Below, piece after piece: positions 51,142 to 60,241 of a stretch of 64,000 bases of DNA. The first letter of the stretch is position 1. Every line of letters starts with the position of its first letter. Below the pieces are notes generated by a model, which was given only the letters and a program-made list of their open reading frames with translations, was not told the origin of the DNA and did not search any database. Source of the DNA: JAGWBJ01 sp034423015 (GTDB lineage: Bacteria > Chloroflexota > Dehalococcoidia > Lucifugimonadales > JAGWBF01); assembly GCA_034423015.1 (NCBI GenBank), contig DAOUJG010000039.1:62001-126000 (forward strand), read 5' to 3'. The position numbers and the translations under genes were made by a program.

Positions 51142-52281
51142 ATGGCTACAAACGGCAAAGACCGGATCTTGGTAGTGCTCCAGCTCTCCGGGGGGAACGA
51201 CTCCCTCAACACCATCGTCCCGTATGGGGACCCGCTGTACGCCGACAACCGGCCGTCGTTGAGGATAGCCGAGGAGGACGTGCTCCCCATCGACGACCAT
51301 ATAGGGTTCCATCCCGCGATGGCGCCCATCAAGACCCTCTACGACCAGGGGAAGGTGGCGATCATCCAGGGCATCGGGTACCCGAACCCCAACCGTTCCC
51401 ACTTCCGCTCCATGGACATCTGGCACACCTGCGAGCCGGAGAAGGTGGGCACCGAGGGATGGCTGGGCCGCTCCATCCGGGAGATCGACCCGCGATCGGA
51501 GAACGTGCTGACGGGCGTGAACTTCGGACGCGGCCTGCCCCGGGCCCTGGCCGCGCCGGGGATACCCGTGGCGTCGGTGGGCAACCTGGAGACCTACGGC
51601 CTGCTGACGGGCATCCAGGGCGAGGACCAGAGGGCGGAGGCGCTGGACGTGTTCGCCAACATCTACGCTCCCATGATCGGGAGAAGCGAGGTGTCCGACT
51701 ACCTCTCCCAGACGGGGACCGACGCCCTGAAGGGAGCGGACATACTGAGGACGGCGCCCGAGCGCTACACCTCCTCCGTGGAGTACGCCGGCAACTCGGT
51801 GGCCCAGTACATGAAGAACATAGCCCAGGTGCACCTGGCGGGCTTCGGCACACGCATCCTGTACACAACCGCCCCGTACAACAGCTTCGACACCCATGCG
51901 GGGCAGGCCGGGGTCCACGACCAGCTCCTGGAAAACGTTTCCGGCGCCGTCTACGACTTCTACGAGGACCTGAAGGAGCACAACGCCAGCGAGGAGGTCG
52001 TGGTGCTGCTGTTCTCCGAGTTCGGCCGCCGGGTGCACGACAACGGCTCGGGAACGGACCACGGGTCGGGGGGCACCGCCTTCGTCATCGGCGACGCGGT
52101 GGCGGGAGGCCTCTACGGAGAGCACCCCTCCCTGGAGCCCAGCCGGCTGCTGGAGGGCGACCTCCACTTCAACAACGACTTCCGGGGCACCTACGCGTCG
52201 CTGGCGGAGAAGTGGATGGGACTGGAGGCCGCGCCCATCGTCGGCGGCGTCTTCGAGCAGCCCGACTTCATCAGAGCTTAG
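51142..52281 (+). CDS. DUF1501 family protein (alkaline-phosphatase-like fold), cassette B
   Basis: The 379 residues begin directly at the fold's first strand (RILVVLQLSGGNDSLNTIV). They continue with GYPNPNRSHFRSMDIWHT, FDTHAGQ, LFSEFGRRVHDNGSGTDHG and the C-terminal FRGTYASLAEKWMGL. The Asp, His and Ser residues in these motifs are candidate metal ligands. Most DUF1501 proteins carry a Tat signal; here none is seen from the ATG at 51142, which has GGAGGGGAGA upstream. The leader holds a slipped direct repeat of GGGGAGACAGATGG (51118-51131 and 51133-51146), so the upstream ATG at 51127 is the duplicated one. Confidence 0.93.
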   Translation: MATNGKDRILVVLQLSGGNDSLNTIVPYGDPLYADNRPSLRIAEEDVLPIDDHIGFHPAMAPIKTLYDQGKVAIIQGIGYPNPNRSHFRSMDIWHTCEPEKVGTEGWLGRSIREIDPRSENVLTGVNFGRGLPRALAAPGIPVASVGNLETYGLLTGIQGEDQRAEALDVFANIYAPMIGRSEVSDYLSQTGTDALKGADILRTAPERYTSSVEYAGNSVAQYMKNIAQVHLAGFGTRILYTTAPYNSFDTHAGQAGVHDQLLENVSGAVYDFYEDLKEHNASEEVVVLLFSEFGRRVHDNGSGTDHGSGGTAFVIGDAVAGGLYGEHPSLEPSRLLEGDLHFNNDFRGTYASLAEKWMGLEAAPIVGGVFEQPDFIRA

Positions 52282-52354
52282 GGGAGAGCACACGGTCGGG
52301 ACGGGCGGCGTGGTAGGCTCTCCAAGAATGGCAGACCGGAGCGAGGGTACGTAG

Positions 52355-53347
52355 ATGGTCAGCGTGCACTTTGGCGTTACCAGCAGGGCGTTCAACTACT
52401 CGCACACCGTCGGGCGCATGACGTTCTTCGGCGAGGGGTTCAGGCACCCCATGGACATAGCCGTCGGCAAGGACGGCCGCATCTACGTGCCCAACCGGTC
52501 GAGGCAGGACAGACCCAACGGGGTCCGCGTGACCGTGTGCACCGTGGACGAGGAGTTCCTGTACCAGTTCAGCGCCTTCGGGGCCGAAGACGGCCAGCTC
52601 ACGTGGCCCGTCTCCATCGCCCTGGACAGCACGGAGAACATCTACGTGGCGGACCAGTGGCTGAACCGGATAAGCATCTTCAGCAACGGCGGGGACTTCC
52701 TCGGCAAGTGGGGCACAGCGGGGAGCGGCGATGGGGAGCTGGACCAGCCCTTTGGCATGAGATTCGATTCCCAGGACCATCTGTTCATAGTGGACAGCCG
52801 CAACGGCCGAATCCAGAAATTCACCAAGGACGGGCGCTTCCTGGCCAAGTTCGGGGAGCCGGGAAGCGGGCCGGGCCAGTTCGACCTTCCGTGGGGTATC
52901 GACTTCGACCGGGAGGGCTACCTGTACGTAGCCGACTGGAACAACCACCGGGTCCAGAAGCTCACCCCCGAGGGAGAGTATGTCTCCGAGCTCGGCATCC
53001 ACGGCAGCGGCGCCGGAGAGTTCCACAGGCCATCGGGAGTGGCCGTGGACGCAGACGGCGACATCTACGTGGCAGACTGGGGCAACCACCGTCTCCAGGT
53101 CTTCACCTCCGACGGCCGTCACATAAGCACGTTCACCGGAGACGCCACCCTCTCCAAGTGGGGCGAGCTATCCCTGGAGGCGAACCCGGACAAGGCGTGG
53201 CAGCGCAACCTGGTGAGAGACTTCGAGCCGGAGAGACGGTTCTGGAACCCGGTGGCGGTGGCTGTCGACCCCGAGAACCGGGTGCTGGTCGCCGACTGCA
53301 TGCGCCACCGCCTGCAGGTCTATCGTAAGATATATGCGTCCCGATAG
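52355..53347 (+). CDS. NHL-repeat propeller protein, cassette B
   Basis: The 330 residues comprise repeats such as PVSIALDSTENIYVADQWLN, PWGIDFDREGYLYVADWNNH and PSGVAVDADGDIYVADWGNH. Each ends with R-V/L-Q-K/V-F/L, as in NHL blades. An N-terminal FNYSHTVGR is shared with the cassette C protein (FEYSHTIGR). No signal peptide. It starts 73 bases after the DUF1501 stop, and the permease gene follows 124 bases downstream. The conserved N-terminal segment suggests that the three NHL proteins share one role. Confidence 0.9.
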   Translation: MVSVHFGVTSRAFNYSHTVGRMTFFGEGFRHPMDIAVGKDGRIYVPNRSRQDRPNGVRVTVCTVDEEFLYQFSAFGAEDGQLTWPVSIALDSTENIYVADQWLNRISIFSNGGDFLGKWGTAGSGDGELDQPFGMRFDSQDHLFIVDSRNGRIQKFTKDGRFLAKFGEPGSGPGQFDLPWGIDFDREGYLYVADWNNHRVQKLTPEGEYVSELGIHGSGAGEFHRPSGVAVDADGDIYVADWGNHRLQVFTSDGRHISTFTGDATLSKWGELSLEANPDKAWQRNLVRDFEPERRFWNPVAVAVDPENRVLVADCMRHRLQVYRKIYASR

Positions 53348-53471
53348 GATGTCCCGGACCGATGGCCGAGGCTTCCGAGACCGTCGCTGAAACGGAAGGG
53401 CCTCGAAGCGGAGCCCGCGCGACCCGGGGCCCTAGGAGAGCCCGGGCCGCCTCCAGACAGATGGACTAGCA

Positions 53472-54434
53472 TTGAAAACGTACATCATCAAACGCCTGCT
53501 GCTGTTCCCGCCTACCGTGGTGATAGTCACCCTTCTGGTGTTCTTCATCATGTGGATCGTGCCTGGGGACGCCGCGATAGTCATCCTGGCCGGCGAGGGG
53601 GGAGAAGCGGGCGTCAACCAGGAGGACTTGGAGAGGCTCAGAAAGCAGCTGGGGCTGGACAGGCCCGTTTACATTCAGTACGGGGACTGGGTCTGGGACC
53701 TGATCAGGGGAGACATGGGGGACTCGGTCTACTACAAGATACCCGTCATGGACGAGCTGAAGGGGAAGTTCCTGGTCACCCTGGAGCTGTCCGTAATGGC
53801 CATCCTGATGTCCGCCATCCTGGCCATCCCCATCGGGGTACTCTCCGCCGTGAAGCAGGACACCATCTTCGACTACGGGGTGCGGACGTTTACCCTGGCC
53901 GGCATCGCCCTGCCCAGCTTCTGGGTGGGCATACTCATCGTGGCGGCCCTCACCTTCTGGTTCGATTGGGCGTTGCCTCCGCTGCAATACCAACCGCCTT
54001 GGGACGAGCCCTTAACGAACCTCCACCAGCTCATCTTCCCGGCGATGGCGCTGGCCTTCGGGGAGCTTGCCTTTGCTGCCCGAATCACGCGCTCCACCAT
54101 GCTGGAGGTGATGCGGGACGACTACGTCAGGACCGCCAGGGCTAAGGGGCTGTCGGAGCTGGCGGTGATCGGCCGGCACGCCCTGAAGAACGCCCTGCTG
54201 CCCGTGGTCACCGTATCGGGCTGGCAGTTTGGCCGTCTTCTGGGGGGTGTGGTGGTCATCGAGCGGATATTCCTGGTGCCCGGGGTAGGCAGCTTTCTCA
54301 TAGACGCGATAGTCCACCGGGACTACACCGTGATCCAGGCGATCATGGTGATGGTGGCCGGGCTGATCCTGGTCCTGAACCTGCTGATCGACGTCCTGTA
54401 CGGCTGGCTGGACCCCAGGATCCGGTATGCGTAA
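53472..54434 (+). CDS. ABC transporter permease, DppB/OppB type, second system
   Basis: The 320 residues resemble the gene at 32482: YIIKRLLLFPPTVVIVTLLV, IVPGDAA, and EAA loop DYVRTARAKGLSELA. Six hydrophobic helices are evident. The start is a TTG at 53472 with little ribosome-site support. The gap of 124 bases to the NHL gene contains GC-rich inverted sequences (for example CCCGGG arms around 53435-53450), so some separate regulation is possible. The partner permease follows 24 bases later. Confidence 0.92.
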   Translation: MKTYIIKRLLLFPPTVVIVTLLVFFIMWIVPGDAAIVILAGEGGEAGVNQEDLERLRKQLGLDRPVYIQYGDWVWDLIRGDMGDSVYYKIPVMDELKGKFLVTLELSVMAILMSAILAIPIGVLSAVKQDTIFDYGVRTFTLAGIALPSFWVGILIVAALTFWFDWALPPLQYQPPWDEPLTNLHQLIFPAMALAFGELAFAARITRSTMLEVMRDDYVRTARAKGLSELAVIGRHALKNALLPVVTVSGWQFGRLLGGVVVIERIFLVPGVGSFLIDAIVHRDYTVIQAIMVMVAGLILVLNLLIDVLYGWLDPRIRYA

Positions 54435-54458
54435 GCCGAGCTCACGGTCAGGTTGGCA

Positions 54459-55364
54459 ATGATAGGTCAGAGAGCCGCAGCTTTCCCCAACGCCCGGTCG
54501 GCCCTGTCCTGGCTGCCCGGGGCGGCGGGCCAGGTAGCCGCGTTCTGCAAGAGGAAGCCCCTGGGAGCCCTGGGAGGGATCCTGATTACCTCCATGGGTC
54601 TGATCGCCATCCTGGCCCCGATCATATCGCCCCACGACCCCTACGAGGTCTACGTGGACTACGTGGAGAACCCTCCCTCCAAGACCTTTCCCCTGGGCAC
54701 CGACAACCTGGGGCAGGACGTCCTCAGCCGGCTGTTTCACGGGGCACGCCTTTCCCTCAGGGTGGGACTGCTCAGCGTGCTGATCGGCATAACCGGCGGC
54801 TTCGTGCTGGGCATCGCCACCGCCTACGCGGGAGGGGCCGTCGATCTCGCCTTCCAACGGCTCGTCGATTCGATGATCGCCTTTCCCAGCGTAATCCTGG
54901 CCATGGCCATCATGGCCGTCCTGGGGGCCTCGGTCACCAACGTGGTCATAGCCCTGGTGTTCGTGTTGATACCGCCCGCGGTGCGGGCCATCCGCTCCCA
55001 GGTGCTCAGCCTCAAGGAAATGGACTACGTGCTGGCGGCCAAGGCCGTCGGGTGCTCCCCCCTCCGGATCATGATCCGGCACATCGTGCCCAACTGCTTC
55101 GCCATCTACATCATCCTGGCCACAATCACCCTGGGGTTTGCCATCATCGTGGAGGCGTCTCTCAGCTTCCTGGGGATAGGCGTACCAGCAGGCACGCCCA
55201 CGTGGGGAGGCATGCTGACCCAGGCGTCCCAACAGCACATCAAGACGGCTCCATGGGTAGCCATAGCTCCGGGCGTAGCGATATCGGTGGTGGTGTTCTC
55301 GGTCAACTGGCTGGGCGATGCCCTGCGGGACGTGCTGGACCCGCGGCTCCGGGGCGCCGACTAG
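54459..55364 (+). CDS. ABC transporter permease, DppC/OppC type, second system
   Basis: The 301 residues have KRKPLGALGGILITSMGLIA, ISPHDPYE, LGTDNLGQDVLSRLFHGARL and the EAA loop KEMDYVLAAKAVGCSP. It is the paralogue of the gene at 33467 and pairs with the permease upstream. The ATG at 54459 is used; a TTG two codons upstream is an alternative, and neither has a strong ribosome site. No ATPase gene follows; the next gene is the PQQ-propeller protein. Confidence 0.92.
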   Translation: MIGQRAAAFPNARSALSWLPGAAGQVAAFCKRKPLGALGGILITSMGLIAILAPIISPHDPYEVYVDYVENPPSKTFPLGTDNLGQDVLSRLFHGARLSLRVGLLSVLIGITGGFVLGIATAYAGGAVDLAFQRLVDSMIAFPSVILAMAIMAVLGASVTNVVIALVFVLIPPAVRAIRSQVLSLKEMDYVLAAKAVGCSPLRIMIRHIVPNCFAIYIILATITLGFAIIVEASLSFLGIGVPAGTPTWGGMLTQASQQHIKTAPWVAIAPGVAISVVVFSVNWLGDALRDVLDPRLRGAD

Positions 55365-55519
55365 GGCCGTTCCAGCAGCCCCGGAGGCCCCCTGGACTCG
55401 TACTCTAAGAGGCCGGGCGCCAGGGGCACTGGACCATCGTCACCCTGGCGCCGGCACGGCGACGCGCCAACGGAGCAGGCGCCACCAGGCCATACCAGAG
55501 ATTGGGGTGTAGCTAGCTC

Positions 55520-56941
55520 GTGGGAGAGCTCGTCCGCGTCTGCGCCCGCTGCGGCCACGTCAACCTCATGGACGGGCCCGACCGGTGCCGCAACTGCTGG
55601 GCGGCGCTGGCGGGGGTCGCGCCGGTCCCCCGGGCCGAGGGAGAGAAAAACCCCAGGTTCGCGTTTCTCAGGAGACGCCGGGTCCTTCTGCCAACCCTTC
55701 TCGCACTGGCCGTGGGCCTGACCGTGTGGGGGGTCCTGGTCTTCTTCGACCTTGGCCCCAACCCGCCGTCCGCCACTACCAGCGCAGCCGCGGAGGTCCT
55801 GGGAGGCGTGTGGTCGCAGGTGGGAAGGACCCCCGAGAACAGCGGCTACACGCCGGAGCACGTCTTCGTGCCCAGAGGGATAGACTGGACCTACGACACG
55901 TCCGAGCCTCTTCTGGCCGCCCCTGCCGTGGACCAGGAACGGCTGTACCTGACAACTCAGACGGGCCGTATCATAGCCCTGGACAGGGAGACCGGCGAAT
56001 CCGTCTGGCAGTACGACACCGGCCACCAGGCGGGCTTCCCGGCGACGGCCGCGCCCGCGGTGGCGGGGGACCTGGTCATCGCCCCGGTGCGTCCCGGCCG
56101 GGTGGTCGGCCTGGACCGCCGCACCGGGGAGGCCGTGTGGGAGACGGACATAAGGACCCCGCTGATGGCCTCCCCCATCGTGGTGGAGGGCTCGGTGTAC
56201 GTTGGAGCCGGAGACGAGAAGCTGTACGCCCTGGACGCGGCCAACGGGCAGGAGCGATGGACGTTCCACGTCCTGGACCGGATAACGGCCCCCGTTGCCT
56301 ACGCCGACGACGCGGTGGTGGTCGTAAACGAGGAGAGCCTGCTCCACATCGTGGACACCAACACGGGGCGCAAGCGGTTCGTCTACGACGTGGGGGCCGG
56401 GAGCCTGGGCAGGAACATCCGGGGCGGACCGGCCATCCACGGAGACACCGCGTACTTCCACACCCAGGGAGGCGCCGTGTGGGCCGTGGACCGGCGGACG
56501 ATCACGTACCCCTTCGAGAGGGCGATAGGGTACTGGAAGACCAACTTCTTCCTGTGGGGCATCACCTCGGAGCTCCCCGTCCAGAAGGGCACCCTGTGGA
56601 CCAGGGGTCTCGGCGGCACCCTGATGCACGGCCCCGCCGCGGCCCACGACACCGTCTACGCGGCCACCGTGGAGGGGCGGGTGTGGGCCCTGGACGCCGC
56701 AAGCGGAGAGGAACGGTGGAGCGCCCAGACGGGGGCCGGGACAAGCTCGGGGGCCACGGTGGCCGGCGACACCCTGGTCCTGGGGACCGAGGACGGCAGG
56801 CTCCTGGGCCTGAACGCCCACACCGGGGAGCGGCAGTGGGACTTCCGCCTGGGCGGGAGGATATCGGCCCGCCCCGTGGTCGTAGAAGGGAAGCTCTACG
56901 TGGCTTCCGAGGACGGCAAGGTCTACGCCGTCAGCGGGTAG
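55520..56941 (+). CDS. Membrane-anchored PQQ-like beta-propeller protein with N-terminal zinc ribbon
   Basis: A 473-residue protein. Residues 8-26 form a zinc ribbon (CARCG and CRNC), residues 55-77 a single membrane helix after an Arg-rich stretch. The rest is an extracytoplasmic propeller of at least six PQQ-type blades (for example LYLTTQTGRIIALDRETGES, VYVGAGDEKLYALDAANGQE, LYVASEDGKVYAVSG). The positive-inside rule puts the zinc ribbon in the cytosol. The propeller is most like BamB/WD-type scaffolds and has no sign of a quinoprotein dehydrogenase active site. The GTG start at 55520 has only a weak upstream site. Confidence 0.85.
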   Translation: MGELVRVCARCGHVNLMDGPDRCRNCWAALAGVAPVPRAEGEKNPRFAFLRRRRVLLPTLLALAVGLTVWGVLVFFDLGPNPPSATTSAAAEVLGGVWSQVGRTPENSGYTPEHVFVPRGIDWTYDTSEPLLAAPAVDQERLYLTTQTGRIIALDRETGESVWQYDTGHQAGFPATAAPAVAGDLVIAPVRPGRVVGLDRRTGEAVWETDIRTPLMASPIVVEGSVYVGAGDEKLYALDAANGQERWTFHVLDRITAPVAYADDAVVVVNEESLLHIVDTNTGRKRFVYDVGAGSLGRNIRGGPAIHGDTAYFHTQGGAVWAVDRRTITYPFERAIGYWKTNFFLWGITSELPVQKGTLWTRGLGGTLMHGPAAAHDTVYAATVEGRVWALDAASGEERWSAQTGAGTSSGATVAGDTLVLGTEDGRLLGLNAHTGERQWDFRLGGRISARPVVVEGKLYVASEDGKVYAVSG

Positions 56942-57013
56942 ACGGGACCAACTGGTGGGCGGTCAGCGGACTCATTCGGGCCATTCCCAGGTCACAAGAC
57001 CCGGGGCCGGGGG

Positions 57014-58441
57014 TCACGAGACCGGAGGCCGGTGCTGTATCCATGGCCTGGCCCGCTCGAAGGCGGCCGACGCGGCTATGACCGTCTCCTCGCCGCCCCT
57101 CTTCCCGACGATGTGAAGGCCGATGGGCAGCCCGTCGGAGGAGAAGCCGGCCGGGACGCTGGCGGCGGCGTGCCCGATGGCGTTGATGGGGTAGGTGAAG
57201 GGATGGAAGCTGAAGTACCGGTGGGGGTAGGCCGGCCTGCCCGCGATCTCCTCGGGGAACTCGCCCACCGGTATGGCGGGCAGGGCCAGGGTGGGCGACA
57301 GCAGCAGGTCGTATCTCTGGAACAGGGCGGTCATCTGGACCTTGAGGGCGTCTATGAGCCCGAGGGCGCGGGCATAGGCGGCGCCGGTGACCCTGGACCC
57401 GGCCTCGAAGAAGTCCCTGGCATAGTACGTCAGCCGGTCCCCGTGGCTCTCCAGGTACTGTCCGTAGGAGGCATAGGCGGCGACCTCGTATATGGGCCCG
57501 TAGGCGTCGTAGGGCGAGTCCATGACCAGGTCCGACTCCTCCACGTGGCACCCCAGCTCCTCGAACACCCGCGCCGCCCTGGAGGTAACTTCCAGGACCT
57601 CTGGGTCCACCGCCGCGAACCCGTAGTCCGGGCTCCAGGCGATGCGCAGGCCGCCCACGTCCCCGTCCACGGCGGCCAGGAAGTCGGGGGTAGGCTCGCG
57701 CAGGGAGCCGGGGTCCCTGGGGTCGTACCCGGCCAAGACCTGCAGCAGCAGGGCCGAGTCCCGCACGGTACGGCTCAGGGGCCCCTGCTGGCCGAAGAAG
57801 TTGGGCATGCCTGGGCCCTCCAGGCCGGTGTAGCTGGACACCCTGCCCTGGGTGGGCTTGATGCCGTAGATACCGCAGAAGCTGGCGGGAATGCGTATGG
57901 AGCCACCGCCGTCGCCCCCGGTGGCCAGGGGACAGAGGCAGGCGGCCATGGCCGCGGCCGCGCCGCCGCTGGACCCGCCCGGCGTCCGGCCGGTGTTCCA
58001 GGGGTTGCGGCCGTGGTCTCCCAGCCGGTTCTCGCAGGTGCCGACCAGGCCGAACTCCGGGGAGTTGGTCTTGCCCAGCATGATCGCCCCGGCCTCCTTG
58101 ACCCGTTCCACGACGGCCGAGTCCCGGTCGGGCACCCTGTCCTCGAAGACCAGCGACCCCACGGTGGTCCGGACACCCTTCGTCATCTGCGTGTCCTTGA
58201 TGGAGATGGGCAGGCCGTGCAGGGCGCCAAGTTCGTCGCCGCGCATCACCGCCTCCTCGGCAGCCCTGGCGGAGCCCAAGGCCTCATCGCGGGTGAGGAG
58301 CAGGTACGAGTTGAGCCGGGAGTCCAACCTGTCGATGCGTTCGAAGTAAAGCTCGGCAAGCTCCACCGGAGAGACCCGCTTCGTAGCTATCAGGCGCAGC
58401 AGGTCCGCCGCCGGGGTGAAGGCCAGCTCGTTGTCCACCAT
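57014..58441 (-). CDS. Amidase signature family enzyme, copy 3
   Basis: A 475-residue amidase with Lys82 (ISIKD), Ser158 (PGGSSGGAAAA) and nucleophile Ser181 (GDGGGSIRIP). It is the close paralogue of the gene at 28029, with the same RTTVGSLVF and YGIKPTQGRV segments. GAGGAGA precedes the ATG at 58441; the frame is open further but without a start of this quality. It is the only minus-strand gene between the second transporter and cassette C. Confidence 0.91.
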   Translation of the reverse strand: MVDNELAFTPAADLLRLIATKRVSPVELAELYFERIDRLDSRLNSYLLLTRDEALGSARAAEEAVMRGDELGALHGLPISIKDTQMTKGVRTTVGSLVFEDRVPDRDSAVVERVKEAGAIMLGKTNSPEFGLVGTCENRLGDHGRNPWNTGRTPGGSSGGAAAAMAACLCPLATGGDGGGSIRIPASFCGIYGIKPTQGRVSSYTGLEGPGMPNFFGQQGPLSRTVRDSALLLQVLAGYDPRDPGSLREPTPDFLAAVDGDVGGLRIAWSPDYGFAAVDPEVLEVTSRAARVFEELGCHVEESDLVMDSPYDAYGPIYEVAAYASYGQYLESHGDRLTYYARDFFEAGSRVTGAAYARALGLIDALKVQMTALFQRYDLLLSPTLALPAIPVGEFPEEIAGRPAYPHRYFSFHPFTYPINAIGHAAASVPAGFSSDGLPIGLHIVGKRGGEETVIAASAAFERARPWIQHRPPVS

Positions 58442-58759
58442 GATGTCTCCTCTCGTTGCACCTCGATTCCGGGTGACTCCAGGGTCCTGCCCGCCCGCCG
58501 AACGAGAACCGCGTGAAGACCGGTCCCAGGCTCTTCCAATTATAGCCCAGTCCAGGGCCCGGTGGACGGGCGGCAAGGGTAGGGTCTTGCTTGTCCAGTC
58601 GCGGCGGCCGTGGTGTAGAATAACCGTGACGCGACGGGTGTCGGCCTGCCCGGAAGGGGAGGGCTGTACATCCAGGCGGCTACAGGAGTAAAATCAGGGT
58701 GCTGGACGGTTGCCGTCGTGCGGATGGCCGGTGTCCTCAGATAATTGGAGGAGAGCCAG
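58442..58759. other. Intergenic region between divergent amidase and cassette C
   Basis: No gene is supported in these 318 bases. On the plus strand TTGTCC (58591-58596) and TAGAAT (58616-58621), 19 bp apart, are a weak candidate promoter for the DUF1800 gene. Confidence 0.35.
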
Positions 58760-60163
58760 ATGGCAGACAACGATATCGCTCTAATGGCCCACCTGATGCG
58801 ACGGGCCGGGTTCGGCGCCCGGTACGAAGAGCTGGAGGCCCGGGCTGCCAAGGGGTACGAGGCCACCGTCGAGGAGCTGCTGAACCCCGAGGAGCATTCC
58901 AACGGCCTGGAGCTGGACCTGGCGGAACGGTACTTCATCGAGTGGAACCAGTTCACCAGGGGCGTCCCCGAGTACTTCGCCTGGCGCATGATGAACTCCA
59001 GGGCCCAGCTCGAAGAGAAGATGATCCTCTTCTGGCACGGCATCCTGTGCACGGCTGACAGCAAGACCCAGAGCTACGCCACGTCCTACGTGGAGCTGGA
59101 GATGTTCCGCCGCTACGGTATGGGCAGCTTCCGGGACCTGCTGGTGGAGATCTCCAAGGACCCGGCCATGGTCTACTTCCTGGACAACTGCCTGAGCCAC
59201 AAGGGGGCCATCAACGAGAACTATGGACGGGAGCTGCTGGAGCTGTTCTCCATGGGCGTGGGCATGGACGACCAGTTCAACTACACCGAGGACGACGTAA
59301 AGGAGTGCTCCCGGGCCTTCACCGGCTGGACCATCGCCAACTCCATCCCGACGCAGCCCTACGGGCCCTACGAAGCCAGGTTCGTCTACAACCCGCTGGA
59401 CCACGACGACGGGGTGAAGACCTTCCTGGGCGAGACCGGGCGCTTCAACGGCGAGGACGTCATCGACATCATCTGCAAGCAGCCGGCCACGGCCCGGTTC
59501 ATCTCCCGCCACGTGTACAGCTACTTCGTGGCCGACGAGGCCCAGGTGCCCCTATGGATGGAGACCCCGCCCCGGGACCCGGACACCATCAAGATGCTGG
59601 AGGAGGAGTACTTCCGGTCGGGCTACGACATCCGCTCCATGCTGCGGGTGCTGTTCCACTCGGACGCCTTCAAGAACGCCCGCTTCTCCAGGGTAAAAGG
59701 GCCAATCGAGACGGTGATGGGAACCATGCGCCTGATAGGGGACTGGACGTCTCCCAAACCCGGGTTCGAGTTCATCTTCGACGAGATGAAGTTCATGGGG
59801 CAAGAGATACTGAACCCGCCCTCGGTGGAAGGCTGGCACACGGGCAAGGAGTGGATCGACGGCGGCACCCTGGTGCACCGCATCAACTTCACCGCCGACT
59901 TCGTGGGCGACACGAGCTACCCGGGCGTGCAGAGTATAGTCAACAGGCTGGCCTCGGAGGCACCCACCCTCTCGGCCGATGGGCTGGTGGACGGATGCCT
60001 GCGGCTGCTGGGACACTACGAGCTGGACGCCGAGACCCGGGAGATGCTCGTGGCCCGCGCCCAGAAGGGCGGCGACCTGCGCACCGACAGCGAGGAGTTC
60101 CCCCAGAGGGTCAGGCAGATGCTGCAGCTGATAGTTGCCACGAAAGAGTACCTTTACGCCTAG
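58760..60163 (+). CDS. DUF1800 family protein, cassette C
   Basis: The 467 residues resemble the proteins at 38986 and 49642: IALMAHLMRRAGFGARYEEL, EEKMILFWHGILCTADS, NENYGRELLELFSMGVGMD, YTEDDVKECSRAFTGWT, FLGETGRFNGEDVIDII and NPPSVEGWHTGKEWIDGG. GGAGGAGA precedes the ATG at 58760. No signal peptide. It is first in a three-gene unit with DUF1501 78 bases on. Confidence 0.93.
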   Translation: MADNDIALMAHLMRRAGFGARYEELEARAAKGYEATVEELLNPEEHSNGLELDLAERYFIEWNQFTRGVPEYFAWRMMNSRAQLEEKMILFWHGILCTADSKTQSYATSYVELEMFRRYGMGSFRDLLVEISKDPAMVYFLDNCLSHKGAINENYGRELLELFSMGVGMDDQFNYTEDDVKECSRAFTGWTIANSIPTQPYGPYEARFVYNPLDHDDGVKTFLGETGRFNGEDVIDIICKQPATARFISRHVYSYFVADEAQVPLWMETPPRDPDTIKMLEEEYFRSGYDIRSMLRVLFHSDAFKNARFSRVKGPIETVMGTMRLIGDWTSPKPGFEFIFDEMKFMGQEILNPPSVEGWHTGKEWIDGGTLVHRINFTADFVGDTSYPGVQSIVNRLASEAPTLSADGLVDGCLRLLGHYELDAETREMLVARAQKGGDLRTDSEEFPQRVRQMLQLIVATKEYLYA

Positions 60164-60241
60164 GCGGAGCCCCGGGCCCCGGGAAGTTGTCGGCGGGCAG
60201 GTCCCTCATTTCGGGCCCCCATTGGAAAAGGAGGAGGAAAC

